The notes under the pieces are model-generated. The model did not search any database, was not told the origin of the DNA, and saw nothing but the letters and a program-made list of their open reading frames with translations. A stretch of 64,000 nt of DNA, taken from Bradyrhizobium sp. ORS 278. GTDB lineage: Bacteria; Pseudomonadota; Alphaproteobacteria; Rhizobiales; Xanthobacteraceae. Shown in pieces: positions 24,797 through 36,316 of the stretch (position 1 is its first letter; each line of letters opens with the position of its first letter). Location of the stretch: NCBI RefSeq assembly GCF_000026145.1, contig NC_009445.1:2108001-2172000 (forward strand), given 5' to 3'. The position numbers were made by a program, and so were the translations under genes.

Positions 24797-27354
24797 ACGA
24801 GCCGGTCAACCTTACCAATTGCGATCGCGAGCCGATCCATGTCCCCGGCAGCGTCCAGCCGTTCGGCTTCCTCCTGGCGCTGGTGTCGGACTTCACGATC
24901 TGCATGGCCTCGGAGAACGCGCCGGACTTCCTCGACGGCGACATCGGCTGGCTGTTGCACAAATCGCTCGGCGCGGTGGTCTGCGAGAGTGCCGAGGCGG
25001 CGATCCGCGCTCGCGTCGACTATCTAAGCGGGCCGGATGCGGTCGAGCGCGTCTTCGGCGTCGACCTGCAGGGGCAGGGGCGTCTGTTCGATCTCGCCAT
25101 CCATTTCTCCGGCGCCTATCTCGTCGTCGAAGCCGAGCCCAGCCTCATCGAGCCCGGCGTCAATTCCGGCGAGCTGGTGCGGCTGATGCTCGGCCGCATC
25201 CGCAAGACGACCGGCATGATCGACCTGGCGCAGGAGGCGGCGCGGCAGCTCAAGCTGCTGACCGGCTTCGATCGCGTGATGGTTTATCGATTCCATCCGG
25301 ACGGCTCCGGCGAGGTCATCGCGGAGACGGCGGGCTCGGGCCTCGAGCCTTTCCTCGGTCTGCACTATCCGGCCTCGGATATTCCGCGGCAGGCGCGGCA
25401 GCTCTATCAGCGCAACTGGCTGCGCATCATCGCCGACATCGACGCCGCGCCGGCGCCGCTGCTGTCGACGCCGGCCCACAATGCGCCGCTGCTCGACCTG
25501 TCAATGAGCGTGCTGCGCGCGGTGTCGCCTGTTCACATCGAATATCTCCGCAACATGGGCGTCGGCGCCTCCATGTCGGTCTCGATCCTGCGCGATGGCA
25601 AGCTGTGGGGCCTGTTCGCCTGCCACCATTATTCGCCGCGTCATCTCTCGTTCGAGAAGCGGACCGCGGCCGAGCTGTTCGGCCAGATGTATTCCTGGCT
25701 GCTCGAGGCCCGCGAGCGCGAGACCGACGTCGCCTATGAAAGCCGCGCGCACCAGATCCAGGAACGGCTGATCGAGCGCGCGGCGACGCAGGCGCACAGC
25801 AAACGCGCCATTCTGGAGTTCGTCGGCGAGTATCGCCAGATGATCGAATGCGACGGCCTTGCGATCTGGTCCGACGACGAGATCACGCTCGATGGCGAGA
25901 CGCCGACCGAGGAGGAGGTGCAGGAGCTCATCGGCTTCATCAACCGGACGTCGCCGGGCCAGATCTGCGCCAGCGCGGAGATCGCCAAGGTCTACGCGTC
26001 CGGCGAGGCGTTCCGCGACCGTGCGGCCGGCTTCCTTGCGATCCCGATCTCGCGCACGCCGCGCGACTGCCTGGTGTTCTTCCGGCGCGAGGTGCTGCGC
26101 TCGGTCAACTGGGCCGGCGATCCCAACAAGACCTATGCCGAGGGGCCGCTCGGCGCGCGGCTGACGCCGCGCAAGAGTTTCGAGCTGTGGCAGCAGACGG
26201 TGGCCGGTCAGTCCAAGCCGTGGACCACGGCGGATCTGCGCATCGCCGAGAGCCTGCGTGTCACGCTTCTGGAAGTCATCCTGCAATTGTCGGAGCTCGC
26301 CGCGCGCGAGCGCCGCGGCGCACAGGAGCGGCAGGAGCTGATGATCGCCGAGCTCAACCATCGCGTCCGCAACATCCTGAGCCTCGTGCGCGGCCTCGTC
26401 GCCCAGAGCAAGGATACCGCGACGTCGGTCGAGGAGTTCGCCTCGGTGCTGGGCGGCCGCATTCAGGCGCTGGCGCGGGCGCACGACCAGATCACCAATC
26501 TCAACTGGGCACCGGTCGCGCTGCGGTCGCTGCTCGAATCCGAAGCGGGCGCGTATCTCGGCGCGCGCGCCGGGCGTGTCAGGATGGAAGGCCCCGACGT
26601 CGCGCTCGATCCCAAGGCGTTCGCGACGCTCGCGCTCGTCGTCCACGAGATGATGACGAATTCGGCGAAGTACGGCGCGCTCGCCGACTCCACGGGCCAG
26701 GTGCAGGTGCTGTGGCGGCTCGATCCCGGATCGAGCCTCGTGATCGACTGGAAGGAGAGCGGCGGGCCGCCGGTGCAGCCGCCGTCGCGGCGCGGCTTCG
26801 GCACCACGATCATCGAACGCTCGGTGCCGTTCGATCTCAAGGGCGACGCCGAGATCCGCTTCGACCTGCTCGGAGTTCAGGCGCGCTTCGTCATTCCCGC
26901 CAATTTCGTGCAGATGGTGCCCGCGCTGTCCGGCGCACCGTCGCGTCAACAGACCAAGGAAGAGCAGACACCAAGGCTCTCCGGCACGGTGCTGATCGTC
27001 GAGGACAATCTGATCATCGCGATGGGGGCCGAGGTGATCCTGCTCGAGCTCGGCGCGCGCCACATCGACACGGCGGCTTCGGTGAATCAGGCGCTGAAGT
27101 CGATCGAACGCGCGGTGCCGAGCTTCGCGCTGCTCGACATCAACCTGGGCGCGGAGAGCAGCCTGCCAGTCGGGCATCGCCTCAAGGAGCTCGGCGTGCC
27201 CTTCATGTTCGCCACCGGTTATGGCGAGCGCGCGCCGATTCCCGCGGAGCTCTCCGAGGCGCCGGTCATCCAGAAGCCTTACACGCGCGAGCTGGTCGAG
27301 AAGGCGCTGTCGAAGATGATGAAGCAGGCCGCGCCGGCGCGCGATCCCGGTTGA
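24793..27354 (+). CDS. bphP: Bacteriophytochrome, HWE histidine kinase with fused receiver
   Basis: A red/far-red sensor of 853 residues. Cys10 in LTNCDREPIHVPG is the biliverdin-attachment cysteine, followed by PAS, GAF and PHY domains to about residue 500. GAF landmarks are Asp196 in PASDIP and His248 in SPVHIEYL; the PHY tongue has PRKSFELW at 459-466. The kinase is of the HWE type, with phospho-acceptor His523 in ELNHRVRN and Trp653/Glu655 in DWKES. From about residue 730 a response-regulator receiver follows (VEDNLIIAMG), with phosphoryl Asp782 in LLDINLG. There is no separate response regulator next to it. It is coupled to bphO by a four-base overlap. Output target unknown. Confidence 0.96.
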   Translation: MNEPVNLTNCDREPIHVPGSVQPFGFLLALVSDFTICMASENAPDFLDGDIGWLLHKSLGAVVCESAEAAIRARVDYLSGPDAVERVFGVDLQGQGRLFDLAIHFSGAYLVVEAEPSLIEPGVNSGELVRLMLGRIRKTTGMIDLAQEAARQLKLLTGFDRVMVYRFHPDGSGEVIAETAGSGLEPFLGLHYPASDIPRQARQLYQRNWLRIIADIDAAPAPLLSTPAHNAPLLDLSMSVLRAVSPVHIEYLRNMGVGASMSVSILRDGKLWGLFACHHYSPRHLSFEKRTAAELFGQMYSWLLEARERETDVAYESRAHQIQERLIERAATQAHSKRAILEFVGEYRQMIECDGLAIWSDDEITLDGETPTEEEVQELIGFINRTSPGQICASAEIAKVYASGEAFRDRAAGFLAIPISRTPRDCLVFFRREVLRSVNWAGDPNKTYAEGPLGARLTPRKSFELWQQTVAGQSKPWTTADLRIAESLRVTLLEVILQLSELAARERRGAQERQELMIAELNHRVRNILSLVRGLVAQSKDTATSVEEFASVLGGRIQALARAHDQITNLNWAPVALRSLLESEAGAYLGARAGRVRMEGPDVALDPKAFATLALVVHEMMTNSAKYGALADSTGQVQVLWRLDPGSSLVIDWKESGGPPVQPPSRRGFGTTIIERSVPFDLKGDAEIRFDLLGVQARFVIPANFVQMVPALSGAPSRQQTKEEQTPRLSGTVLIVEDNLIIAMGAEVILLELGARHIDTAASVNQALKSIERAVPSFALLDINLGAESSLPVGHRLKELGVPFMFATGYGERAPIPAELSEAPVIQKPYTRELVEKALSKMMKQAAPARDPG

Positions 27355-27793
27355 TGGATCGATCATCATCCGATGCGCCACCGGATGGGTGTGATGGTAG
27401 CGGCCGGTGGTCGCGGCCACGTCGCTTGGAACAGCGCGAATCAACCTTGGCGCGGATGTTTGTTCACGTGTAGTTCGAAGGTTGAACAAACGTGCTCTTC
27501 GCGCTCGCCAATCGCGACCGCCAGCGGCTTGCAATGACGGGTGTGCAGAATTTTCCTGTGCGCGCCGTCTCACATCCGCGTGTTATCGCGACCGCGACGA
27601 GAGGTAATAAGCGAACACATCGCCGCTTATTCCCACTGTGGCTGCGGCAAAACAGCCCAGAAAAATTAGAACGCGTCCAAGGGACACCGTCGTTCTAACA
27701 TTGTTTCGACAAATGGAACCTGAGCAGCCTTATTCCGAACGAAGTCATCGCTGAAACGACGCAACGGGGGCGCGTTGAATCGTCGGAGGTCTG
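27355..27793. other. Intergenic stretch after bphP
   Basis: No gene is supported in these 439 bases. TTTGTTCA at 27459-27466 and TGAACAAA at 27483-27490 form an inverted repeat with a 16-base spacer, a possible hairpin or operator. The part from 27600 to 27760 is AT-rich and probably contains the promoter of the next gene. Confidence 0.4.
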
Positions 27794-28822
27794 ATGACGA
27801 ATCGAACGGCGAGTTTGTTGCCGTGTGTTGCTGTCGCCGCGCTGGCGGGAGCGGCTGCGGCGACAATCGAGTTTAAACCGGCATCGGCTGCTGACGAATG
27901 CCTTGCGAAGCCTGGTGGGACTCCGGCGGGGAAGCACTGGTTCTATCGTGTCGATCGCACGACGAAGAAGCAGTGCTGGTACCTGCGCGAGGATGATCGC
28001 GCGTCGCAGGGCGCCTCGCTCGTGACGCGCAAGCTGGCGTCGCATCGGGATCGCACGACGATGTCGTCGTCAGCGGCCGATGCGCGGGCGGAGATCCAAT
28101 CGTCGCCATCCGGCGACGACACGAAGACCGCGTCGGCGGTCCCGAGTTCGGGTGCGCGCACGGCGGCGGTGTTCCCGCCCGTGGCCGCGTTTCCGACTGT
28201 GCCGGCAGCTGCGACCGCGCCAGCCGCGGCGAAGACGCCGACAAGCCCCGAGCCGTTGAGCTCCGCGCCCGCGGTGGATACGTCCGATTCCGCCACGAGC
28301 GACTCGGCGGTCGCGACGCGGTGGCCGGATTCCTCCGGCACTTTGCAGACCCAGCCTGCGCCGGCGCGAGCACCCACCTTGACGCTGGCCGCGGCGGCAA
28401 GCGACGCGGCGCCGGCCGACGTCGCGCCGGTCGTGGCATCGCAGCCGACAGCTGATGTTGCTCCGCTGACGTCCGTCGGCGGCCTGCCCGACAATGCGGC
28501 GCGGACCCGGCTGTTCGCCTTCCTCGGTGCAGTCGCGGTCGCGGGCTTCTCGACCAGCGTGCTGCTGGCGCGCGCGCGGGCCAAGCGGCAACTGCGCATC
28601 GAGCCGGCCGCTGCCCGCTATGTGTCGCGCTGGCCGACCGAGCCGGAGCTCGACCGCATGCATTTGCCGCGGGTGGACGACTTCCATGCCGCCGCCGCTG
28701 CGCGCCGCGAGCGCGCGGCGCAGCTGTCGGTGGTGCCGCGCGACGACGCGCGCTACGACGAGCAGTACGAGGTCGAGGACCTCCTGGCGCGCTATTCCGG
28801 ACAGGGACGGAGCAGGTCGTAA
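27794..28822 (+). CDS. Conserved envelope protein with HWFYR/CWYLR motif
   Basis: A 342-residue protein with an N-terminal signal peptide (hydrophobic core 8-25, cleavage near ASA at 31-33). Directly after it comes a conserved block, CLAKPGGTPAGKHWFYRVDR with KKQCWYLRED following, whose two cysteines could form a disulfide. A long Ala/Pro/Thr-rich disordered region spans about 80-235, then a single membrane segment at about 240-260 and a basic cytoplasmic tail. I recognise this arrangement from hypothetical proteins of Rhizobiales but know no function. It converges on ccrM with four bases between the stops. Confidence 0.75.
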   Translation: MTNRTASLLPCVAVAALAGAAAATIEFKPASAADECLAKPGGTPAGKHWFYRVDRTTKKQCWYLREDDRASQGASLVTRKLASHRDRTTMSSSAADARAEIQSSPSGDDTKTASAVPSSGARTAAVFPPVAAFPTVPAAATAPAAAKTPTSPEPLSSAPAVDTSDSATSDSAVATRWPDSSGTLQTQPAPARAPTLTLAAAASDAAPADVAPVVASQPTADVAPLTSVGGLPDNAARTRLFAFLGAVAVAGFSTSVLLARARAKRQLRIEPAAARYVSRWPTEPELDRMHLPRVDDFHAAAAARRERAAQLSVVPRDDARYDEQYEVEDLLARYSGQGRSRS

Positions 28823-28826
28823 CGTC

Positions 28827-30345
<1,519 letters not shown>

Positions 30346-31266
30346 ATGCGTTACGATGATTTCCGTCGCAGCGACGACATCGACGACCGTCGCGACGAAG
30401 GCGGCGGGATGGGCGGCGGTATGGGTCTGCCGATCGGCGGCGGCGGGCTCGGCATCGGCACGATCATCGTGCTCGGCCTGATCGGCTACGCCTTCGGCAT
30501 CGACCCGCGCATCCTGATCGGCGGCGCCGAGATGATCAGCCATGGCGGCGCGCCGACCTATCAGACCGACCGCCGCTCGGCGGGCAAGAGCGGCGCGCCG
30601 AAGGACGAGATGGGCGACATGATCGCCGGCGTGCTCGGCGAGATCGACGACCGCTGGAGCGAGATCTTCCAGGCGTCAGGCCAGAGCTACACCGGGCCGA
30701 AGATCGTGCTGTTCCGCAACAGCACCAATGGCGGCCGCTGCGGCATGGCGCAGTCGGCGATGGGGCCGTTCTATTGTCCGCCGGACAAGCAGATCTTCCT
30801 CGACACGGGATTCTTCCGTGAGGTCGAGACCCGCTTCCGCGGGTGCTCCGGCAACGCCTGCAAGTTCACCGCGGCCTACATCATCGCGCATGAGGCAGGA
30901 CATCACGTCCAGAACCTGCTCGGCATCCTGCCGCGGGTGACCCGCATGCAGCAGCAGGTCGGCAGCAAGGCCGAGGCCAACGCGCTGCAGGTCAAGGTCG
31001 AGCTGCAGGCCGACTGCCTGTCCGGCGTCTGGGTCAATCGCGAGGCCAAGAAGCGTCCGGGCTTCATCGAGGAGGGCGACATCGATGCGGCGCTGACGAC
31101 GGCGTCGGCGATCGGCGACGACACCCTGCAGCGCCAGGCGACCGGGCGCGTGGTGCCGGATTCGTTCACGCATGGCTCGGCCGCGCAGCGCAAGCGCTGG
31201 TTCATGACCGGCTACCAGCAGGGCACGGTGCAGGCCTGCAATACGTTCGGCGCCAATTCGCTTTAG
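30346..31266 (+). CDS. Neutral zinc metallopeptidase, YpfJ family
   Basis: A 306-residue membrane-anchored protein. A Gly/Met-rich N-terminal stretch leads to one membrane segment at about 35-55. The peptidase domain carries HEAGHH, with His182, Glu183 and His186, embedded in YIIAHEAGHHVQN, and the conserved FYCPPDKQIFLDTGFF upstream of it. This is the YpfJ/KPN_02809 family, predicted zinc proteases without a defined substrate. The length matches the family. moaB follows 11 bases later, apparently in one operon but without an obvious functional link. Confidence 0.9.
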   Translation: MRYDDFRRSDDIDDRRDEGGGMGGGMGLPIGGGGLGIGTIIVLGLIGYAFGIDPRILIGGAEMISHGGAPTYQTDRRSAGKSGAPKDEMGDMIAGVLGEIDDRWSEIFQASGQSYTGPKIVLFRNSTNGGRCGMAQSAMGPFYCPPDKQIFLDTGFFREVETRFRGCSGNACKFTAAYIIAHEAGHHVQNLLGILPRVTRMQQQVGSKAEANALQVKVELQADCLSGVWVNREAKKRPGFIEEGDIDAALTTASAIGDDTLQRQATGRVVPDSFTHGSAAQRKRWFMTGYQQGTVQACNTFGANSL

Positions 31267-31277
31267 GAGACGCGATC

Positions 31278-31838
31278 ATGGCGATCGATGAGAGCAAGAG
31301 CTTCATCCCCCTCAACATCGCCGTGCTGACGGTGTCAGACACCCGATCGCTCGCCGACGACAAGTCCGGCAATACCCTGAGCGATCGGCTGACCGCCGCC
31401 GGCCACACGCTCGCCGCGCGCGACATCGTCACCGATGACGTAGAGAAGATCCGCAGCGTGGTGAAGGCATGGATCGCCGATCCCGGCGTCGATGTCGTCA
31501 TCACCACAGGGGGCACCGGCTTCACCGGCCGCGACGTCACGCCGGAGGCGATCGAGCCGCTGTTCGAAAAACGCATGGACGGTTTCTCGATCGCGTTCCA
31601 TCTGCTGAGCCACGCCAAGATCGGGACGTCCACGATCCAGAGCCGTGCGACCGCGGGCGTGGCGGGCGCCACCTACATCTTCTGTCTGCCGGGCTCGCCT
31701 GGCGCCTGTCGCGACGGCTGGGACGGCATCCTCGCCGCCCAGCTCGATTATCGCACCAGGCCCTGCAACTTCGTCGAGATCATGCCTCGGCTCGACGAGC
31801 ATCTACGCCGGCCGAAGGCCCAGGGTGCGACGGCGTAG
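31278..31838 (+). CDS. moaB: Molybdenum cofactor biosynthesis protein MoaB
   Basis: A 186-residue MogA/MoaB-fold protein acting in molybdopterin adenylylation or binding. Landmarks are NIAVLTVSDTR at the N terminus, the ITTGGTGFTGRDVTPE molybdopterin loop at about 75-90 and FCLPGSPGA near residue 136. The length and the absence of a fused domain fit MoaB rather than MoeA. It follows the zinc peptidase gene by 11 bases. It converges on the MarR-GNAT gene across a palindromic repeat. Confidence 0.94.
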   Translation: MAIDESKSFIPLNIAVLTVSDTRSLADDKSGNTLSDRLTAAGHTLAARDIVTDDVEKIRSVVKAWIADPGVDVVITTGGTGFTGRDVTPEAIEPLFEKRMDGFSIAFHLLSHAKIGTSTIQSRATAGVAGATYIFCLPGSPGACRDGWDGILAAQLDYRTRPCNFVEIMPRLDEHLRRPKAQGATA

Positions 31839-31846
31839 CCGCGCGC

Positions 31847-31990
31847 CGTCATTCCGGGGCAGGCTCGGATATGCAGCCGCACAGCGACTGCGTGTCGGCG
31901 CCTGAACCTGGAATCTCGAGCTCGTTGACGCGCGCACGCCAGGCCCGGGATTCCGGGTTCAAGATCTGCGGCCTTGCCGCGGAATGACGG
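31847..31990. repeat. Palindromic repeat, family C (CGTCATTCCGGGGC type)
   Basis: CGTCATTCCGGGGC at the left faces a GCGGAATGACGG end at the right, with GGGTTCAAG and TGCGGCC blocks inside. A relative is at 60038-60173. It fills the convergent gap between moaB and the MarR-GNAT gene. Confidence 0.8.
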
Positions 31991-32009
31991 TGGTCGTGAT
32001 AAAGCGAGG

Positions 32010-32948
32010 TCAGCGCGGCTGGAGGTCGAGCCGCCATGTCTCGCCGATCAGCTCCGCGCCGAACGATGCATGCGGCTGCTCGGCGATCTTGCGGAAGCCG
32101 GCGCGGGCGTAGATGTCGCGCGCGGCCGTGAGGATGCTCTGCGTCCATAGCTCGATCGCCGTGTAGTTCGTCTCGCGCGCGAAGCGGATGCATTGCTCGG
32201 TCAGGGCGCGGCCGACGCCGAGCCCGCGCGCCTTCTTCTCGACCATGAGCAGCCGCAGCTTGGCGACATCGTCGCTGCCCTTGACGAGAAAGATCGAACC
32301 GACCGGCTCGCCGGCGAGCTCCGCGATCCAGCAATGCTCGCGCGTCGGATCGTAGCTGCGGATGAACTGCGCCCCGATCTCGGCGACCAGCGCCTCGAAG
32401 GTGGCGTCCCAGCCGTACTCCTCGGCATAGACGGCGCCATGTCGGGAGACCACCCAGCCGATGTCGCCGGGCCGGTGGCTGCGCAACAGCACTGGTGAGC
32501 GTTGCGGCTGCGACGGTGCGAGTGCCGTCTCGATGGTCGCCATCGCGCCGACGAGCCGGTCGCGCAGCTCGGGTGCGAGCGGCGCCAGCATGGCAGTGAT
32601 TTCCTTCTGCGAGCTGCGATCGAGCTTGGCGTAGGCCTGCCGCCCCTTCGCGGTCAGACTGAGCTGCTGCTGCCGGCGATCCGACGGCAGCGGCGTGCGG
32701 CTGATCAGGCCCTTCTCGTCGAAGCTCTGGACGATGCGGCTGAGATAGCCGGCGTCGAGGCCGAGCGAAAGACCGATCTCCTTGGCCGACATCGGCTCCT
32801 GCTGCGCCAGCTCGTAGAGCACACGCGCCTCTGCCAGGGAGAACGGGCTGTCGAGCAGATGCTGATCGAGCGCGCCGAGCTTCCTCGTGTAGAAACGGTT
32901 GAAGGCGCGAACGGCGGCGACCTGGCTGTCGGACGGCAAGTTGGTCAT
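32010..32948 (-). CDS. MarR-type regulator fused to a GNAT acetyltransferase
   Basis: A 312-residue two-domain protein. Residues 1-145 form a MarR winged helix (LSLAEARVLYELAQQEPMSA analogue, quoted loosely; the HTH includes SAKEIGLSLGLDAGYLSRIV). Residues 160-312 form a GNAT acyltransferase domain with the acetyl-CoA loop EKKARGLGVGRALTEQCI and a final RKIAEQPHASFG block. The ATG at 32948 is preferred over in-frame starts at 32972 and 32999 because GGAGACG lies eight bases before it. Fusions of this kind are known in many bacteria, but neither ligand nor substrate is known for this one. Confidence 0.9.
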   Translation of the reverse strand: MTNLPSDSQVAAVRAFNRFYTRKLGALDQHLLDSPFSLAEARVLYELAQQEPMSAKEIGLSLGLDAGYLSRIVQSFDEKGLISRTPLPSDRRQQQLSLTAKGRQAYAKLDRSSQKEITAMLAPLAPELRDRLVGAMATIETALAPSQPQRSPVLLRSHRPGDIGWVVSRHGAVYAEEYGWDATFEALVAEIGAQFIRSYDPTREHCWIAELAGEPVGSIFLVKGSDDVAKLRLLMVEKKARGLGVGRALTEQCIRFARETNYTAIELWTQSILTAARDIYARAGFRKIAEQPHASFGAELIGETWRLDLQPR

Positions 32949-33014
32949 GGCGTCGTCTCCAATATTTGCCATTGTCAATGAAATGATTGACTTTGGCAAG
33001 TATCGAGCGGGCGC

Positions 33015-33587
33015 TCAGACCATCACAATGCGACTGCGCAGCGTCGTGCGGGAGGAGCGCCCGAGCTGGCGAAGCAGCCGTGTCTCCGCCCGCTTGACGT
33101 CCGGCCGATAGCCGCCGACCTGCCGGTAGTGCTCCCTGGCGATCAGCAGACCCTGGTCGCCGAGCGGTCCCACCACCGCACGAGCGACCGAACGGAGGCG
33201 GTCCCGCAGGCTGACGACGGCATAGGGGGAGCGGGCGTAGCGGAACACGCCGGCGAGGGGCCGGCCCGCGGCCCCGACGCTCTGGACGAACTGCATGGTC
33301 TCGTCGATCCAGCCGGGATCGAGCACGGCGCCCGCCGGCAGAAACATCAGCCACGGCGCCCGCGCGCGGGCGGCGCCGGCGGCCAGGGCCGCGGCATGGG
33401 AGCCCTCGAACTTCAGGAAGTGGCAGCCGGCGACATCGGCGACGCGCTCGATCACGCTCGGATCCGCCGAGCGGTCGACGAGCAGCACTTCGGTGACGAC
33501 GCCGGCCGCCGCACCCGGCACCAGCGCGGACAAGGTGGCCACGGCGGTCTGCTCGACCCCATCAGTCGGGATGATCACGCTCAGCAT
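33015..33587 (-). CDS. Short GT2-like glycosyltransferase domain protein
   Basis: A 190-residue protein starting MLSVIIPTDGVEQ, the beta-strand opening of GT-A glycosyltransferases. LLVDRSADPSV and PWLMFLPAGAVLDPGWIDE at about residues 45 and 95 correspond to the nucleotide-sugar and metal sites; the standard DxD is not strict. The chain is shorter than the usual 230-300 residues, so it is a minimal or reduced member. Donor and acceptor are unknown. It lies 66 bases upstream of the MarR-GNAT gene on the same strand. Confidence 0.75.
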   Translation of the reverse strand: MLSVIIPTDGVEQTAVATLSALVPGAAAGVVTEVLLVDRSADPSVIERVADVAGCHFLKFEGSHAAALAAGAARARAPWLMFLPAGAVLDPGWIDETMQFVQSVGAAGRPLAGVFRYARSPYAVVSLRDRLRSVARAVVGPLGDQGLLIAREHYRQVGGYRPDVKRAETRLLRQLGRSSRTTLRSRIVMV

Positions 33588-33748
33588 GAACCTGGCATCT
33601 TTGTTGGCAGTCCCTCCGGTTCCCTTGTTATCATCTTGTCATGGTCAAATCAGCCCGCTGCACTGCGGAATTTTGCAGCAGGCCCCGGGAACGCCGTTCG
33701 GGCAATGCACGATGGGTGAACTCGGCCTCGCCGGAACCTCCAGACGTG

Positions 33749-36163
33749 TCAATCCGCCGCCTGGGCCGGCGTCGTCCCGCCTGCGCTGTTTGGCCAGATC
33801 CAGTCGCGGACCTCCGGCATGTCCTCGCCATGCTCGCGCACGTAGCGCGCATGCGCGATCAGCGCGTCGCGGAAGCTCTGCTTCACCTGGGCGGCCGAGA
33901 CGCTGAGCCCGGGCACGCGCTCGATCACCTCGATCGCGAGATGGAAACGATCGAGTTCGTTCAGCACGACCATGTCGAACGGCGTCGTTGTGGTGCCTTC
34001 CTCGATGAAGCCGCGCACATGCATGCCGGCATGGTTGGCGCGGCTGTAGGTCAGGCGATGGATCAGGTGCGGATAGCCGTGATAGGCGAAGATCACCGGC
34101 TTGCTGGTCGTGAACAGGCTGTCGAAGTCGCGGTCGCTGAGGCCATGCGGATGCTCGGTGTCGGGCTGCAGGGTCATGAGATCGACGACGTTGACGACGC
34201 GGATCCTCAAGTCTGGGAGCGCCCTGCGCAGCAGGTCGACCGCCGCCAGTGTCTCGATCGTCGGAATGTCGCCGGCGCAGGCCATCACGACATCCGGCTC
34301 CGCGCCGCCGCGCTCGGTGCCGGCCCACGGCCAGATGCCGATGCCGGCGTCGCAATGCACGGCCGCTTCCGGCATCGAGAGCCATTGCGGCGACGGCTGC
34401 TTGCCGGCGACGATGACGTTGATGCGATTGTAGGTGCGCAGGCAGTGGTCTGATATCCACAACAGCGTATTCGCATCGGGCGGAAAGTAGATGCGGACGA
34501 TGTCGGCCTTCTTGTTGGCGACAAGGTCGACGAAGCCGGGGTCCTGGTGGCTGAAGCCGTTATGGTCCTGCCGCCACACATGCGAGGTGAGGAGATAATT
34601 CAGCGAGGCGATCGGTCGCCGCCATGGCAGATGGCGCGATACTTTCAGCCATTTGGCGTGCTGATTGAACATCGAATCGATGATGTGGATGAAGGCCTCG
34701 TAGCAGGAGAACACGCCATGGCGGCCCGTGAGCAGATAGCCTTCGAGCCAGCCCTGGCAGAGATGCTCGCTCAACACCTCCATGACACGGCCATTATGCG
34801 CGAGATGGACATCATAGGGCTCGATGCCTTCCATCCAGACTCGTTCGGTGACCTCGAACACTGCGTCGAGCCGGTTCGAGGCGGTCTCGTCCGGGCCCAT
34901 GATGCGGAAGTTCTTATGATCCGCGTTCAGCGTGATCACCTCGCGCAGAAACTTGCCGAGCTCGCGCGTTGCCTCGGCGATGGTCTCGCCCGGTGAGCGC
35001 ACCTCGACCGCAAAGGCGCGATAGTCCGGCAGCTTCAGCTCGCGCTTGAGCAGCCCGCCATTGGCATGCGGATTGGCGCCCATGCGCCGCCGGCCCTTGG
35101 GCGCGAGCGCCTGCAGCTCCGGCACGAGCCGGCCCTGCGCGTCGAACAGCGTCTCCGGCTGATAGCTCTTCATCCAGGCTTCGAGCAAAGCGAGATGCTC
35201 CGGCTTGCCGCGCGGATTGGCGATCGGGACCTGATGGGCGCGCCAGAAGCCTTCGACCTTGAGGCCGTCGACCTCCTTCGGTCCGGTCCAGCCCTTCGGG
35301 CTGCGCAGGATGATCATCGGCCAGCGCGGGCGCTGGATCGCCGCATCCGGCTGGCGCGCGTTCTGCCGGATCGAGCGGATGCTCGCGAGCGCCACGTCGA
35401 GCGCGTCCGCCATCTGCCGGTGCATCGCCTCGGGCTCGTCGCCTGCGACGAACAGCGGCGCGTAGCCGTAGCCCTCGAACAGGCACTTGATCTCGGCGTC
35501 GCCCATGCGGCCGAGCACGGTCGGGTTGGCGATCTTGTAGCCGTTGAGATGCAGGATCGGCAGCACCGCGCCGTCATGCGCCGGGTTCAGGAACTTGTTC
35601 GAATGCCAGGATGCGGCGAGCGGACCAGTCTCGGCTTCGCCGTCGCCGACGACGCAGGCGACGATCAGGTCGGGATTGTCGAACGCTGCGCCATAGGCAT
35701 GGACCAGGGCGTAGCCGAGCTCGCCGCCTTCGTGGATCGAGCCCGGCGTCTCCGGCGCCGCGTGGCTCGGAATGCCGCCGGGGAAGGAGAACTGCCGGAA
35801 CAGCTTGCGCAAGCCATCCACATCGCGCGTGATGTCCGGATAGAACTCGGTGTAGCTGCCTTCGAGATAGGTGTTGGCGACCATGCCCGGGCCGCCATGG
35901 CCTGGGCCGCAGACATAGATCACGTCGAGATCCTGGGCGGCGATGGCGCGGTTGAGGTGAGCGTAGATGAAGTTCAGCCCGGGCGTGGTGCCCCAATGGC
36001 CGAGCAGGCGCGGCTTGATGTGCTCGGGCTTCAGCGGCTCGCGCAGCAGCGGGTTGTCGAGCAAATAGATCTGGCCCACCGAGAGATAGTTGGCGGCGCG
36101 CCAGTAGCGGTCGAGCAGATCGAGATCGTCGGCTGGGCTGGTGGGGTGGGGAGAACTCTGCAT
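33749..36163 (-). CDS. xfp: Xylulose-5-phosphate/fructose-6-phosphate phosphoketolase
   Basis: A thiamine-diphosphate enzyme that splits xylulose 5-phosphate or fructose 6-phosphate with phosphate to acetyl phosphate and a shorter sugar phosphate. At 804 residues it has the normal length. Family blocks are [16 protein letters not shown] near residue 20, [18 protein letters not shown], the ThDP-binding [17 protein letters not shown] and, in the second half, HQDPGFVDL. The ATG at 36163 has GAGGT just upstream; longer in-frame starts lack support. It diverges from the radical SAM gene with about 190 bases between starts. No acetate kinase gene is adjacent. Confidence 0.96.
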   Translation of the reverse strand: MQSSPHPTSPADDLDLLDRYWRAANYLSVGQIYLLDNPLLREPLKPEHIKPRLLGHWGTTPGLNFIYAHLNRAIAAQDLDVIYVCGPGHGGPGMVANTYLEGSYTEFYPDITRDVDGLRKLFRQFSFPGGIPSHAAPETPGSIHEGGELGYALVHAYGAAFDNPDLIVACVVGDGEAETGPLAASWHSNKFLNPAHDGAVLPILHLNGYKIANPTVLGRMGDAEIKCLFEGYGYAPLFVAGDEPEAMHRQMADALDVALASIRSIRQNARQPDAAIQRPRWPMIILRSPKGWTGPKEVDGLKVEGFWRAHQVPIANPRGKPEHLALLEAWMKSYQPETLFDAQGRLVPELQALAPKGRRRMGANPHANGGLLKRELKLPDYRAFAVEVRSPGETIAEATRELGKFLREVITLNADHKNFRIMGPDETASNRLDAVFEVTERVWMEGIEPYDVHLAHNGRVMEVLSEHLCQGWLEGYLLTGRHGVFSCYEAFIHIIDSMFNQHAKWLKVSRHLPWRRPIASLNYLLTSHVWRQDHNGFSHQDPGFVDLVANKKADIVRIYFPPDANTLLWISDHCLRTYNRINVIVAGKQPSPQWLSMPEAAVHCDAGIGIWPWAGTERGGAEPDVVMACAGDIPTIETLAAVDLLRRALPDLRIRVVNVVDLMTLQPDTEHPHGLSDRDFDSLFTTSKPVIFAYHGYPHLIHRLTYSRANHAGMHVRGFIEEGTTTTPFDMVVLNELDRFHLAIEVIERVPGLSVSAAQVKQSFRDALIAHARYVREHGEDMPEVRDWIWPNSAGGTTPAQAAD

Positions 36164-36316
36164 GGGACCTCGCTTGCCTTCCGCTTCGCGCCTGCGGGAG
36201 CGTACAGGAGAGTAGCGCAGCACCATCCCGTTCCAGCGCGTCCTGAGGATAGAACGGGAATGTGATGGCTGACCTTGCGCGCGCTCAGATCCGCGTCTGA
36301 GCCTTCGTTCTATTTT

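Noticed and set aside
25501..27573. A 690-codon open frame opposite bphP
   Set aside because: Shadow of the phytochrome gene. Domains and catalytic residues are all on the plus strand.
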